Part shown: piece after piece, positions 1 to 8,575 of the stretch
Position numbering within the stretch: the first letter of the stretch is position 1
Layout of the letters: the number at the start of each line of letters is the position of its first letter
Made by a program: the position numbers and the translations under genes
Assembly (NCBI RefSeq): GCF_001611795.1
Contig: NZ_CP015098.1
Location: forward strand, 620,001-684,000
Origin: Streptomyces qaidamensis
GTDB lineage: Bacteria; Actinomycetota; Actinomycetes; Streptomycetales; Streptomycetaceae
Direction of reading: 5' to 3'
Length of the DNA: 64,000 nucleotides
The notes under the pieces: generated by a model
Told to the model about the DNA's origin: nothing
Databases searched by the model: none
The model's input: only the letters and a program-made list of their open reading frames with translations

Positions 1-258
1 CGGGACCCCGAGCAGCGCCCCTCGGGCTCGGTCACGGGCTGGTCCGGCCGCGTCTGGCACAAGCTCACCGCCGGCCTCCCGGCCGCGCGAAAACTCGCCC
101 TGCGCTGGCGGTACGCGACGGACCGGCTGTACGTCGGGCGCGGCTGCTACGTGGACCGGCTGCGGGTGGAGGCCTCCGGGGACGTTCTGTTCGACGAGAC
201 GCGTCCGGCGGACGGGGCGCGCCTCGATGCAGTGGGGTGGACGCGGGAGGCCGACTGA
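1..258 (+). CDS. C-terminal end of an unrecognised protein (partial)
   Basis: An open frame enters from the left edge in frame 1 and ends at TGA 256-258, giving the last 85 residues of a larger protein. The tail is rich in Trp, Arg and Tyr, with a stretch reading ALRWRYATDRLYVGRGCY, and has short alternating hydrophobic and charged segments like a beta-sandwich. Tails of this kind close some large secreted streptomycete proteins, but the catalytic part lies outside the window, so no function is given. It converges on the oxidoreductase gene, with only four bases between the two stop codons. Confidence 0.55.
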   Translation, partial: RDPEQRPSGSVTGWSGRVWHKLTAGLPAARKLALRWRYATDRLYVGRGCYVDRLRVEASGDVLFDETRPADGARLDAVGWTREAD

Positions 259-262
259 GCGG

Positions 263-1840
263 TCACCCTCCGGTGTTCTCCAGCACGGCCATGGCCGCGT
301 TGTGCCCCGGTACTCCGCTGACTCCGCCCCCGCGCACCGCACCGGCCCCGCACAGCAGCACGTTGGCGTGCCCGGTCTCCACGCCCCAGCGGCCGGTGCC
401 GTCCTGGGCGTAGGGCCAGCTCAGCTCGCGGTGGAAGATGTTGCCGCCGGGCAGGCCGAGGTCCCGCTCCAGGTCGAGGGGGGTCCTGGCCTCGATGCAG
501 GGGCGTCCGTCGGCGTCGGTGGCCAGGCAGTCGGCGAGGGGTTCGGCCAGGTGGGCGTCGAGCTGGGCGAGGGTGGACTTCAGCAGGTCCTCGCGTACGG
601 CGTCGTTGTCCCGCTCGAACAGGCGGGCCGGGGTGTGCAGGCCGAAGAGGGTGAGCGTCTGGTAGCCCTGCTCGGCCAGACCGGACCCGAGGATGGTCGG
701 GTCGGTGAGCGAGTGGCAGTAGATCTCGGAAGGCGGCGCGGCGGGCAGCTCTCCGGCGGCGGCCTGGGCGTGGGCGGCGGCCAGTTGCTCGTAGCCCTCG
801 GCGATGTGGAAGGTGCCGGCGAAGGCCTCCCGCGGGTCGACGGAGTTGTCGCGCAGCCGCGGCAGCCGCTTGAGCAGCATGTTGACCTTGAGCTGGGCTC
901 CCTCGGCGGGCGCCGGAGGCGTGTCGCCCGTCAGGTCGGCCAGGGCCTGCGGTGAGGCGTTCACCAGTACGTGGCGGGCGGTGACGGTACCTTCGCCGTC
1001 GGCCGTGCGATACGTGACCTCGGCGGTTCGGCCGTCCGTGGCGATGCGCAGCGCCTCGTGACCGGTGGCGAGGACCGCGCCCGCCGCGCGTGCCGTGCCG
1101 GCGAGGGCGTCGGTGAGGGCTCCCATGCCGCCGACCGGCACGTCCCAGTCGCCGGTGCCGCCGCCGATCACGTGGTAGAGGAAGCAGCGGTTCTGCTTCA
1201 GGGAGGGGTCGTGGGCGTCGGCGAAGGTGCCGATGAGGGCGTCGGTGAGGACGACGCCGCGCACCAGGTCGTCGTCGAAACGCTCCTCGACGGCGATGCC
1301 GACCGGCTCCTCGAAGAGCGTCCGCCAGGCTTCCTCGTCGTCGAGGCGGTCACGCAGTTCGTCGCGGGTGGGCAGCGGCTCCGTGAGGGTCGGGAAGATC
1401 CGCCGGGCGGCGCGGCCGGTCATGCCGTAGAACGCCTGCCAGGCCCGGTACTCGCGGTCGGAGCCGGTGAGCCGGGTGAACGCCTCACGGGTGCGTCGCT
1501 CACCGCCGCCGACGAGGAGGCCGGTGGGCCGCCCGTCGCGCTCGGCGGGTGTGTAGGAGGAGACGGTGCGGGTGCGCACCCGGAAGTCCAGGCCGAGGTC
1601 CCGGACGATCTTCTTCGGCAGCAGGCTGACCAGGTACGAGTAGCGGGACAGCCGGGCGTCGACCCCGGCGAAGGGCCGGGTGGAGACCGCCGAGCCGCCC
1701 GTGTGGTCCAGCCGCTCCAGCACGAGCACGGAGCGGCCGGCCCGGGCCAGATACGCGGCGGCCACCAGACCGTTGTGGCCGCCGCCGACGATGACGGCGT
1801 CGTACGTCCGGTGTGCGCGGGGTCCCTCGGGTGCGGTCAT
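263..1840 (-). CDS. NAD(P)/FAD-dependent oxidoreductase (phytoene desaturase-like)
   Basis: Encodes 525 residues. A Rossmann FAD motif, VIVGGGHNGLVAAAYLARAG, lies near residue 15 and is followed by an acidic residue (VLVLERLD). The C-terminal FAD contact appears as VLLCGAGAVRGGGVSGVPGHNAA. Length and motif order fit the CrtI/phytoene dehydrogenase-related amine-oxidase superfamily, which desaturates or isomerises polyenes and other hydrophobic substrates; the substrate here is unknown. The ATG at 1840 is preferred because the FAD fold starts right after it, and upstream codons overlap the 3' region of the kinase gene. It lies 61 bp downstream of the kinase-TPR gene on the same strand and may be co-transcribed. 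No carotenoid synthase genes accompany it. Confidence 0.85.
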   Translation of the reverse strand: MTAPEGPRAHRTYDAVIVGGGHNGLVAAAYLARAGRSVLVLERLDHTGGSAVSTRPFAGVDARLSRYSYLVSLLPKKIVRDLGLDFRVRTRTVSSYTPAERDGRPTGLLVGGGERRTREAFTRLTGSDREYRAWQAFYGMTGRAARRIFPTLTEPLPTRDELRDRLDDEEAWRTLFEEPVGIAVEERFDDDLVRGVVLTDALIGTFADAHDPSLKQNRCFLYHVIGGGTGDWDVPVGGMGALTDALAGTARAAGAVLATGHEALRIATDGRTAEVTYRTADGEGTVTARHVLVNASPQALADLTGDTPPAPAEGAQLKVNMLLKRLPRLRDNSVDPREAFAGTFHIAEGYEQLAAAHAQAAAGELPAAPPSEIYCHSLTDPTILGSGLAEQGYQTLTLFGLHTPARLFERDNDAVREDLLKSTLAQLDAHLAEPLADCLATDADGRPCIEARTPLDLERDLGLPGGNIFHRELSWPYAQDGTGRWGVETGHANVLLCGAGAVRGGGVSGVPGHNAAMAVLENTGG

Positions 1841-1901
1841 GGTTCTTGGTAACACGGGGTGATCCGGGTCGGCCAGACGGCGCCTGCCCGCTCGCTCGGG
1901 G

Positions 1902-4133
1902 TCAGCGCGCCGCCGCGGCCCGCTGCTCCCGCAGGGCCGCCACTCTTCGGTACAGGGCCACGGCCTCGGCGCTGCGGCCGAGCTGTTCCAGGCAGTGGGC
2001 CTCGTCGTTGCGGCTGGCGAGGGTGTCGGGGTGGTCCGGGCCGAGGACGCGTTCGCGGGCGGTGGCCACGCGCCGGTACACGGTGAGCGCGTCGGCCCAG
2101 CGGCCCAGCCAGCCGAGGCCGACGGCGACCTCGCGCAGGCTGACCAGGGTGTCCGGGTGGTCGGGGCCGAGGACCTGCTCGCGGAGGGCGGCGACCTCCC
2201 GGGATGCGGTGAGGGCCTCCTCCCAGCGGCCGAGCCGCCCGAGGTTGACGCAGCGGCCGTGGCGGGCGCGCAGGGTTTCGGGGTGGGTGGGGCCCTGGCT
2301 GCGGCTGCGGTCCTCGGCCAGGCCGCGGTAGAGGTCCAGGGCCTCCGCGCTGCGGCCGAGGCGGCCCAGGCTGATGCCGATCTCGTGCCGGGCGGCGAGG
2401 GTGTCGGGGTGGTCGGCACCGAGGGCGCGGCCGCGGGCCTCGGCGACCTCGCGGTAGGTCTCCAGGGCCTCGGCCCAGCGGCCCAGCTGGCCGAGGGCGT
2501 AGGCGACTTCGTAGCGGGTGACGAGGGTGTCGGGGTGGTCCGGGCCGAGGACCCGGGCGCGGGCGGTGGCCACCTCGCGGGCCATGCGGTACGAGTCCTC
2601 CAGGCGGCCGAGGCGGCTGAGGTTGAAGGCGAGGTTGTGGCGGCAGCGCAGGGTGTCGGGGTGGTCGGGGCCCATCGTGTGCTCGCGGGCGGTGAGCACC
2701 GAGGTGTAGACGCGGTGGGCGTCGAAGGGACGGCCGAGCTGGCCGAGCACGTAGGCCATCTCCTGGCGGGCGGCCAGGGTGTCGGGGTGGTCGGCGCCGA
2801 GGGTGCGGATCCTGGCCTCGGCCACGTGCTTGTACTCGCGCAGGGCGTCCGCGGCGCGGCCGGTGCGGCTGAGGGTGAAGGCGACCTCGTAGCGGCTGGA
2901 GAGGGTGTCGGGGTGGTCGGGCCCGAGGAGGTGCTCGCGTTCGGCGGCGACCGCCCGGTGCACCTCGCCCGCCTCCGCCCAGCGGCCGAGCCTGCCCAGG
3001 CTCAGGCCGGCGTTGTGCCGGCCGGCCAGGGCGGTCAGGACCTCCGTGGGCGGGGTGGGCCGTTCCACCGCGGCGGGTCTTTCGATGACGGGGCCGGTGG
3101 CGGGCCGTGCGATCCACTCGCCGGACAGTCCCGCCGACGGGTCCGGCGGCGTGGTGCGCAGCCCGGTGCCGGTCGCCTTGTGGCCGGTGGTCATGCCGCG
3201 GGTCCAGGACGGCAGCCGGCCCGCGCCCGCCGGCCCGCCGGAGGCCGGGCGGGCCGCCGCGACGGCCTGCACGTACGCCGGAGCGGCCCGGTGGGCGCTG
3301 ATCCTGCGGGCCAGCTCGCGGGCGTCGTCGGGTCGTTGCCCGGGGTCCTTGGCGAGCAGGTCGAGGACGACCCGCTCCAAGTGCTCGGGCAGTTCGGCGC
3401 GGTGCTCGCGCGGCGGGCGGGGCGGGGTGTCGCGGTGGCCGACGAGAACGGCCCAGGCGTCGTCGAGGTCGAACGGCGGTACGCCGGTGGCGATCTCGTA
3501 CAGGACGCACCCGAAGGAGTAGAGGTCGCTGCGGTGGTCGACGCCGTCGCCGCCGATCTGCTCCGGGGACATGTAGTGCGGGGTGCCCATGGCGATGCCG
3601 GTGCCGGTCAGCCGGGAGGTGAAGCCGATGTCGTGGCCGAGGCGGGCGATGCCGAAGTCGCAGATCTTCACCGTGCCGTCGCCGAGCCGCACGATGTTGG
3701 CGGGCTTCAGATCCCGGTGGACGATGCCCTGTTCGTGGCAGTAGGCGAGGGCGGCGGCGACCTGCTCGGCGATCTCCATGACGTCCGCGACCGGCAGCGG
3801 ATGCTGTTTGTTGTCCTCCAGGAGCTGGCTGAGGTTGCGGCCGTCCAGCAGTTCCATGACGAGGTAGAGGACGCCGTCGGCTTCGCCGAAGTCGTGCACG
3901 ACGGTGATGCCCCGGTGCTGCAGCGCGGCGGCCACCCGGGCCTCGCGGCGGAACCGCTCCCGCAGCACGCGGGTGAAGGCGTGGTCGTGGTTCGGGCCCA
4001 GCGGTTTGAGGCACTTGACGGCGACGTGCCGGCCCAGGGACTCGTCCCGTGCCCGCCACACCTCGCCCATGCCGCCGCGCCCGATCAGATCGAGCAGCCG
4101 GTACCGGCCCTGGATGAGCCTGCTGTCCCCCAT
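1902..4133 (-). CDS. Serine/threonine protein kinase fused to a C-terminal TPR array
   Basis: Encodes 743 residues. The N-terminal half is a Hanks-type kinase with the glycine loop GRGGMGEVW, catalytic lysine in VAVKCLK, HRDLKPAN, DFG (ICDFGIARL) and the activation-segment SPEQ. There is no transmembrane segment or PASTA domain, so it should be cytosolic. After a Pro/Ala linker near residue 300-390 come eight copies of a 42-residue repeat, each carrying a variant of LGPDHPDTL; this is the kinesin-light-chain-like TPR type that binds protein partners. The ATG at 4133 is chosen because GGGGGGAG lies about 12 bases upstream and the protein opens with MGDSRLIQGRYRLLDLIG, typical of streptomycete kinases. 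Its substrates are unknown. Confidence 0.92.
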   Translation of the reverse strand: MGDSRLIQGRYRLLDLIGRGGMGEVWRARDESLGRHVAVKCLKPLGPNHDHAFTRVLRERFRREARVAAALQHRGITVVHDFGEADGVLYLVMELLDGRNLSQLLEDNKQHPLPVADVMEIAEQVAAALAYCHEQGIVHRDLKPANIVRLGDGTVKICDFGIARLGHDIGFTSRLTGTGIAMGTPHYMSPEQIGGDGVDHRSDLYSFGCVLYEIATGVPPFDLDDAWAVLVGHRDTPPRPPREHRAELPEHLERVVLDLLAKDPGQRPDDARELARRISAHRAAPAYVQAVAAARPASGGPAGAGRLPSWTRGMTTGHKATGTGLRTTPPDPSAGLSGEWIARPATGPVIERPAAVERPTPPTEVLTALAGRHNAGLSLGRLGRWAEAGEVHRAVAAEREHLLGPDHPDTLSSRYEVAFTLSRTGRAADALREYKHVAEARIRTLGADHPDTLAARQEMAYVLGQLGRPFDAHRVYTSVLTAREHTMGPDHPDTLRCRHNLAFNLSRLGRLEDSYRMAREVATARARVLGPDHPDTLVTRYEVAYALGQLGRWAEALETYREVAEARGRALGADHPDTLAARHEIGISLGRLGRSAEALDLYRGLAEDRSRSQGPTHPETLRARHGRCVNLGRLGRWEEALTASREVAALREQVLGPDHPDTLVSLREVAVGLGWLGRWADALTVYRRVATARERVLGPDHPDTLASRNDEAHCLEQLGRSAEAVALYRRVAALREQRAAAAR

Positions 4134-4194
4134 GTCGCGCGACGCTCCCCCCGGTAGCTGTTCGCCCGCCCCCTGGCCCACCCAGTATGGCGGC

Positions 4195-5043
4195 CTATCG
4201 TCCGAGTTTGTACGGTGCCGGGCGGGCGCCGGGGCCGAGCCTCGCCATGGCCCGCAGGATGTGTTTGGGCGGGAGTTGCCACCGCACACGTGCGGGAACA
4301 CGGCGCAGCAGGAGGCCCGCGAGGCGCAGTTGGCGGGTGACGGTGGCGGGTGCGGGGGCCGGTCTGCCGTACAACTCGTGGGCGTACGGCGGCAGGGAGG
4401 CGTACGCCAGATGTGCCACGCGCCGCCACAACACCTCGCGCGCCGGTACGAGGAGGGGGTGCGTCGGCGGGCGGAGCAGGAAGCCGTCCACCTCGCGTGC
4501 CTCGGATCCGCAGGCGAGGCTTGGGCGCACCTTGTCGAAGTACGCGGCCATCTCGGCCCGGTTGCCCGGTACGGCGCCGGGGTCGAGGCCCACGAGGCGG
4601 GCGCTCTGCAGGTGTTCGGCGAGGTAGCGGTCGGCCTCGGCGTCGGTGAGCCGGATGCCGGATCTGCGGGCGACGTGAAGGTACGAGTCGACCTCGGCGC
4701 AGTGCACCCACATCAGCAGGGCGGGTTCGTCGACGCCGTAGCGCTCGCCCGTGTCCGGGTCGGTCGCCGTCAGCATGCGGTGGATCCTGCGGACGCGGGC
4801 ACCGGCGCGCTCGGCGGCGTCGGTGGTGCCGTACGTCGTCGTTCCGACGAAGCTCGCGGTACGCATCAGCCGGCCCCAGGCGTCCCGACGGAAGTCGGAG
4901 TTCTGCGTGACCCCGCGGACCGCGCGCGGATGCAGGGCCTGGAGGTAGAGCGCCCGGACGCCCGCGATCCACATCACGGGGTCGCTGTGGAGCTGCCAGG
5001 TCACCGATTCGGGACCGAACAGCCCCGGGTCCGCGCCGGTCAT
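4195..5043 (-). CDS. MpaB/latex-clearing-type oxygenase family protein (DUF2236)
   Basis: Encodes 282 residues. The N-terminal sequence FGPESVTWQLHSDPVMW, followed by LYLQALHPRAVRGV, is the hallmark of the DUF2236 family, which includes the mycophenolic-acid enzyme MpaB and rubber oxygenase Lcp. These are heme-dependent all-alpha enzymes in which conserved His and Arg residues hold the heme; the His of ALHP and later His residues are present. The physiological substrate of streptomycete members is mostly unknown. The ATG at 5043 is supported by GGAGGTGA five bases upstream; a GTG at 5067 would place that ribosome site inside the gene. It is divergent from the ABC importer, with the putative iron box in the shared promoter region. 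Confidence 0.85.
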   Translation of the reverse strand: MTGADPGLFGPESVTWQLHSDPVMWIAGVRALYLQALHPRAVRGVTQNSDFRRDAWGRLMRTASFVGTTTYGTTDAAERAGARVRRIHRMLTATDPDTGERYGVDEPALLMWVHCAEVDSYLHVARRSGIRLTDAEADRYLAEHLQSARLVGLDPGAVPGNRAEMAAYFDKVRPSLACGSEAREVDGFLLRPPTHPLLVPAREVLWRRVAHLAYASLPPYAHELYGRPAPAPATVTRQLRLAGLLLRRVPARVRWQLPPKHILRAMARLGPGARPAPYKLGR

Positions 5044-5156
5044 GCGCCTCACCTCCGCCCGGCGCACACGATGGCACAGGTCGAACAGCAGGTCGAGAGG
5101 CCATCATTCGAACCACGCCCGTCCAATCGTTGAGATTTCACCTACCCGGTTGAGGG

Positions 5157-5175
5157 TTTGGTAAGGCTCCCCTTA
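5157..5175 (+). promoter_or_regulatory. Possible iron box (DmdR/IdeR-type operator)
   Basis: The 19-mer TTTGGTAAGGCTCCCCTTA matches 15 of 19 positions of the actinobacterial iron-box consensus as I recall it (TTAGGTTAGGCTCACCTAA). It sits 77 bp upstream of the importer's binding-protein start and 114 bp upstream of the divergent MpaB-family gene. If real, it would place one or both genes under iron-dependent DmdR repression. The half-site symmetry is imperfect. Confidence 0.4.
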
Positions 5176-5252
5176 TATGCTGACGTCGCCGATCAAGCCC
5201 CGGACCGGGCCGCAGTTGCCTGCCCGAGACCTCCCGCACGACAGGATCCGAC

Positions 5253-6764
5253 ATGCGCACCACCTCTCGCGGCCTCATAGCGGCGCTCGCTCTCACCCCC
5301 GTGCTGACCGGCTGCTTCGCGCCCGGCGACAGCGACGCCGGGACGGCATCGGGCGGTCGGCTGCGGGTCGCGCTGGCCGTGCCGCCGGTACAGGCGCTGT
5401 CCCCGTACAGCAACGACGCCACCGTGCTGAGCAAGCTCTCCGTCGCCGAGGGCCTCACCGCCCTCGACAAGAACGGCACGGCCAAGCCCGCTCTGGCGAA
5501 GTCCTGGAAGCAGAACGGCGCCACCACCTGGACCTTCGAGCTGCGCAAGGCCGAGTTCCAGGACGGCACCGGGCTGACCGCCCAGGCCGTCGTCGACGCA
5601 CTCGATCACGCGAGCGCGGCCAAGCCCAAGCCCCGCGTCCTGAGCGACGTGTCACTGACCGCCAAGGCCGACGACGCCGACACCGTCACCCTCACCACCA
5701 AGTCGCCCGACCCGGTGCTGCCATTGCGGCTGGCCAGCCCCGCGCTGGCGATCCTGTCGTCGAAGGCGTACGGGAAGGACGGCGCCGTGAGCCCCCTCGG
5801 CACCGGCACCGGTCCGTTCGAGATCACCCGGCTGAGCGGCAAGACCAAGGCCACCCTCGACCGCTTCGACGGCTACTGGGGCGGCAAGGCGAAGGCGCCC
5901 GGCATCGACGTCAGCTGGATCGCGGACGGGACGGCCCGCGCGAACGCCCTGCGCGGCGGCGAGACCGACATCGCCGAGTGGATCCCGACCGCCCAGGCGA
6001 AACTGCTCGACGCGAAGACCCGGCACGAGGTCTCCTCGGTGCGCACCGACAGTCTGGTCCTGAACACCGGCAGCGGCCTGTTCACCGACGCCGGTCTGCG
6101 CGCCGCCGCCCGCGAGGCCGTCGACGGCTCCGCGCTGGTCGACTCCGTCTTCGGCGGCTACGCCGACCCCGCGCAGGGCCTGTTCGGGCCCGCCGTCCCC
6201 TGGGCGGCCGGCAAGCGCGTCGAGGTGACGGGCCGCACCAAGGCCACGCCCGCCGCCGAGGTGAAGGCCGGCACCAAGGGCAGGACACTGCGGCTGGCCA
6301 CCTACACCAACCGGGCCGAGTTTCCCGAGGCGGCGTCCGTGCTCCAGCAGCAGCTGGAGAAGGCCGGGTTCACCGTGAAGCAGGACGTGCGCGAGTACAC
6401 CCAGATGGAGGCCGACCTGCTCGCCGGGAAGTACGACGCCCTCGTCTTCTCGCGGGTGACGCTCCTCGACACCGGTGACGCGGTCGACTACCTCGCCAGC
6501 GACTTCACCAGCGAGGGCGTCTACAACATCGCCGGCCTGAAGAACGCCGCGGTGGACAAGGCCATCCGGGCCGCCGCCGCAGAGCGGGACACCGAGAGCC
6601 GACGGGAGAAGATCATGCGCGCAGAGGCGGAGATCCTGCGCACCGACGCGGTGGTGCCGCTGGTCCACGAGCAGGTCCTGCAGGGCATCGCCGACGACGT
6701 CGAGGGCGTGATCCTCGACCCGCGCGAGCGGTCCCTGATCGACGTCGACACGCACCTGAAGTAA
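5253..6764 (+). CDS. ABC transporter substrate-binding lipoprotein, family 5 (DppA/OppA type)
   Basis: Encodes 503 residues. It has a lipoprotein signal with lipobox LTGC (Cys about residue 22), so it should be anchored outside the membrane. The mature part reads as a family 5 extracellular binding protein (peptide/nickel class): SNDATVLSKLSVAEGLTALD near the front, FELRKAEFQDGTGLTAQAVV, and VSPLGTGTGPFEI in the middle. It captures oligopeptides, metal chelates or siderophore-like molecules and hands them to the permease, whose start lies 5 bases downstream of its stop codon. The upstream region carries a possible iron box, so a siderophore or metallophore ligand is plausible but unproven. 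Confidence 0.9.
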   Translation: MRTTSRGLIAALALTPVLTGCFAPGDSDAGTASGGRLRVALAVPPVQALSPYSNDATVLSKLSVAEGLTALDKNGTAKPALAKSWKQNGATTWTFELRKAEFQDGTGLTAQAVVDALDHASAAKPKPRVLSDVSLTAKADDADTVTLTTKSPDPVLPLRLASPALAILSSKAYGKDGAVSPLGTGTGPFEITRLSGKTKATLDRFDGYWGGKAKAPGIDVSWIADGTARANALRGGETDIAEWIPTAQAKLLDAKTRHEVSSVRTDSLVLNTGSGLFTDAGLRAAAREAVDGSALVDSVFGGYADPAQGLFGPAVPWAAGKRVEVTGRTKATPAAEVKAGTKGRTLRLATYTNRAEFPEAASVLQQQLEKAGFTVKQDVREYTQMEADLLAGKYDALVFSRVTLLDTGDAVDYLASDFTSEGVYNIAGLKNAAVDKAIRAAAAERDTESRREKIMRAEAEILRTDAVVPLVHEQVLQGIADDVEGVILDPRERSLIDVDTHLK

Positions 6765-6769
6765 CCCGC

Positions 6770-8524
6770 ATGAGCCTCGCGCACGCCCCCGCCGCCCGCC
6801 CGTCCCCCTGGCCGGCGGCGGCCGGCCGTGTGCTCGCCGGTGGTGCACTGCTCGGCGCCGTGGCCCTGCTCCCCTGGCTGTCCGGAGCCGACCCGGCCCG
6901 GACGGTGCTGCGCGCGCGCTCGGCCGACCAGAACCCCACACCGGCGGAGCTGGCCGCCGTGCGCGGCCAGCTGGGTCTGGACGAGGGCCCCCTGGTCCAC
7001 CTCACGCACTGGCTGGGCGGCCTGCCGCGCGGGGACGCGGGCGTCTCATGGGTCTCCGGCGCACCGGTCATGCCCCAGGTGGGGACGGCCCTGTCGGTCT
7101 CCCTGACGCTGATGCTGGGCGCGTTCGCGGTCACGTCGCTGGTCGCCGGCCTGGTGTGCGCCCGTACGGTCTTCCTCGGTTCGCGGCGCCGGCTGCGACA
7201 GGACCGGGCGGGCACCACCGCCGCCGTCCTGGCGTCGCTGCCGAAGTTCCTGCTGGCCTCGGTGCTGGCCACCGTGTGCGGGGTGTGGTGGGGATGGTTC
7301 CCGTCCAGCGGGTGGCAGGGGCCGCAGTCGATGCTGCTGCCCTCGCTCGCCCTCGGCATCCCGTCGGGCGCGATGCTCGGCGGCATGCTCGACCAGGCGC
7401 TGCCCGCCGCCTTCCACGAACCCTGGGCGCGCACGGCGTACGCCGTCGGGCTCCCGCCCGGCCGCATCGGCCGCAACGGGCTGCGCCGCACCCTGCCCGG
7501 CATACTGCCGCAGCTGCTGCCGACCGTCGTGGGCCTGGTCGGTGGTGCGGTCGCCGTGGAGAAGATCTTCAACATCCCCGGGCTCGGCCGGCTCGCCCTG
7601 GAAGCCGCCGTCGCGCAGGACCTCCCGGTGCTGCAGACGGCGACCCTGGCCCTGGTCCTGCTGGGCGTCGCCGCGGGCATGGCGATCCGCGCCCTGCGTC
7701 ACACCCTCCTCGGCCGGCCCCTGCGCGACGGCGCGCTGCCCGCCCTGCACCGGCCCCCGCTCACCGTGCCGCGTTCCCTGGGCTGGATCACCGCGGCCAG
7801 TGCACTGCTCCTGCTCGCCCTCGTGACCGCGGGCCTCCTGCGCGACCCGCTCCAGGTCGACACGGCGGCACGGCTGCTGTCCCCGACGCTCGAACACCCA
7901 CTGGGCACGGACGCTTTGGGCCGTGACCTCCTGGCCCGGCTGGGCCACGGGGCGCTGCGCACAGCCGGGGTCGCCCTCCTCGTGACGGCGGTCAGCGCCG
8001 TCGCCGGGCTGCTGCTGGGCATGGCACCGAGGGCGAGCGCGGGCCCGACGGAGGTCGTGTCCACCCTGCCCGCCGTCCTCGCGGGCCTGCTGATCGCGGG
8101 CGTGACCGGACCGTCCGTGTGGGGCGCGGCGTGCGCGGTCTGCGTGGTCGCCTGGGGTCCGTACGCCGCCCAGACCGCAGCTCTGCTCGAACAGGAACGC
8201 GCGAGCGGCCACATCGCCGCGTCCGTCGCGCTCGGCGCGGGGCGGCTGCACCTGCTGCGCCGCCACCTGCTCCCCTCGGTGGTCCCGGCCCTCCTGCGCA
8301 ACGCCCTGCTCCGGCTACCCACGACCGTCCTGGTCCTGGCCTCCCTCGGCTTCCTGGGCCTGGGCGAACAGCCGCCCACCCCCGAGTGGGGCCGCCTGCT
8401 CTCGGAGAACCAGCCGTACGCCGAACTGGCCCCCTGGACCGTGCTTGGCCCGGCCGCCGCGCTCGTGGTGCTGTCCGTGCTGGCGGTGACGGGCAGCGTC
8501 CTGGGACGAAGGAAGGGCGCATAG
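6770..8524 (+). CDS. Fused double ABC permease (DppB-DppC type)
   Basis: Encodes 584 residues. Two binding-protein-dependent permease domains that are normally separate proteins are joined. The first half (about 1-320) has the DppB pattern with the EAA loop near ARTAYAVGLPPGRIGRNGLR and EKIFNIPGLGRLAL. The second half (about 335-584) starts with LEHPLGTDALGRDLLARLGHG, the usual DppC entry, and has the EAA loop at GHIAASVALGAGRLHLLRRH. There are about 11-12 hydrophobic segments. It follows the binding protein by 5 bases and ends inside a strong terminator, so no ATPase gene is in the operon; an ATPase must come from elsewhere. Confidence 0.9.
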   Translation: MSLAHAPAARPSPWPAAAGRVLAGGALLGAVALLPWLSGADPARTVLRARSADQNPTPAELAAVRGQLGLDEGPLVHLTHWLGGLPRGDAGVSWVSGAPVMPQVGTALSVSLTLMLGAFAVTSLVAGLVCARTVFLGSRRRLRQDRAGTTAAVLASLPKFLLASVLATVCGVWWGWFPSSGWQGPQSMLLPSLALGIPSGAMLGGMLDQALPAAFHEPWARTAYAVGLPPGRIGRNGLRRTLPGILPQLLPTVVGLVGGAVAVEKIFNIPGLGRLALEAAVAQDLPVLQTATLALVLLGVAAGMAIRALRHTLLGRPLRDGALPALHRPPLTVPRSLGWITAASALLLLALVTAGLLRDPLQVDTAARLLSPTLEHPLGTDALGRDLLARLGHGALRTAGVALLVTAVSAVAGLLLGMAPRASAGPTEVVSTLPAVLAGLLIAGVTGPSVWGAACAVCVVAWGPYAAQTAALLEQERASGHIAASVALGAGRLHLLRRHLLPSVVPALLRNALLRLPTTVLVLASLGFLGLGEQPPTPEWGRLLSENQPYAELAPWTVLGPAAALVVLSVLAVTGSVLGRRKGA

Positions 8525-8566
8525 CGAACGCCCCGGCCGGTGGACGTCACCGGCCGGGGCGTTCGC
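8524..8566. terminator. Bidirectional hairpin terminator, 19-bp stem
   Basis: A perfect 19-bp inverted repeat (8524-8542 with 8548-8566) encloses a 5-base loop. It begins at the last base of the permease stop codon and lies ten bases from the stop of the converging hydroxyacid dehydrogenase, so it can end transcripts from both sides. Confidence 0.88.
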
Positions 8567-8575
8567 TCCTCGCTG

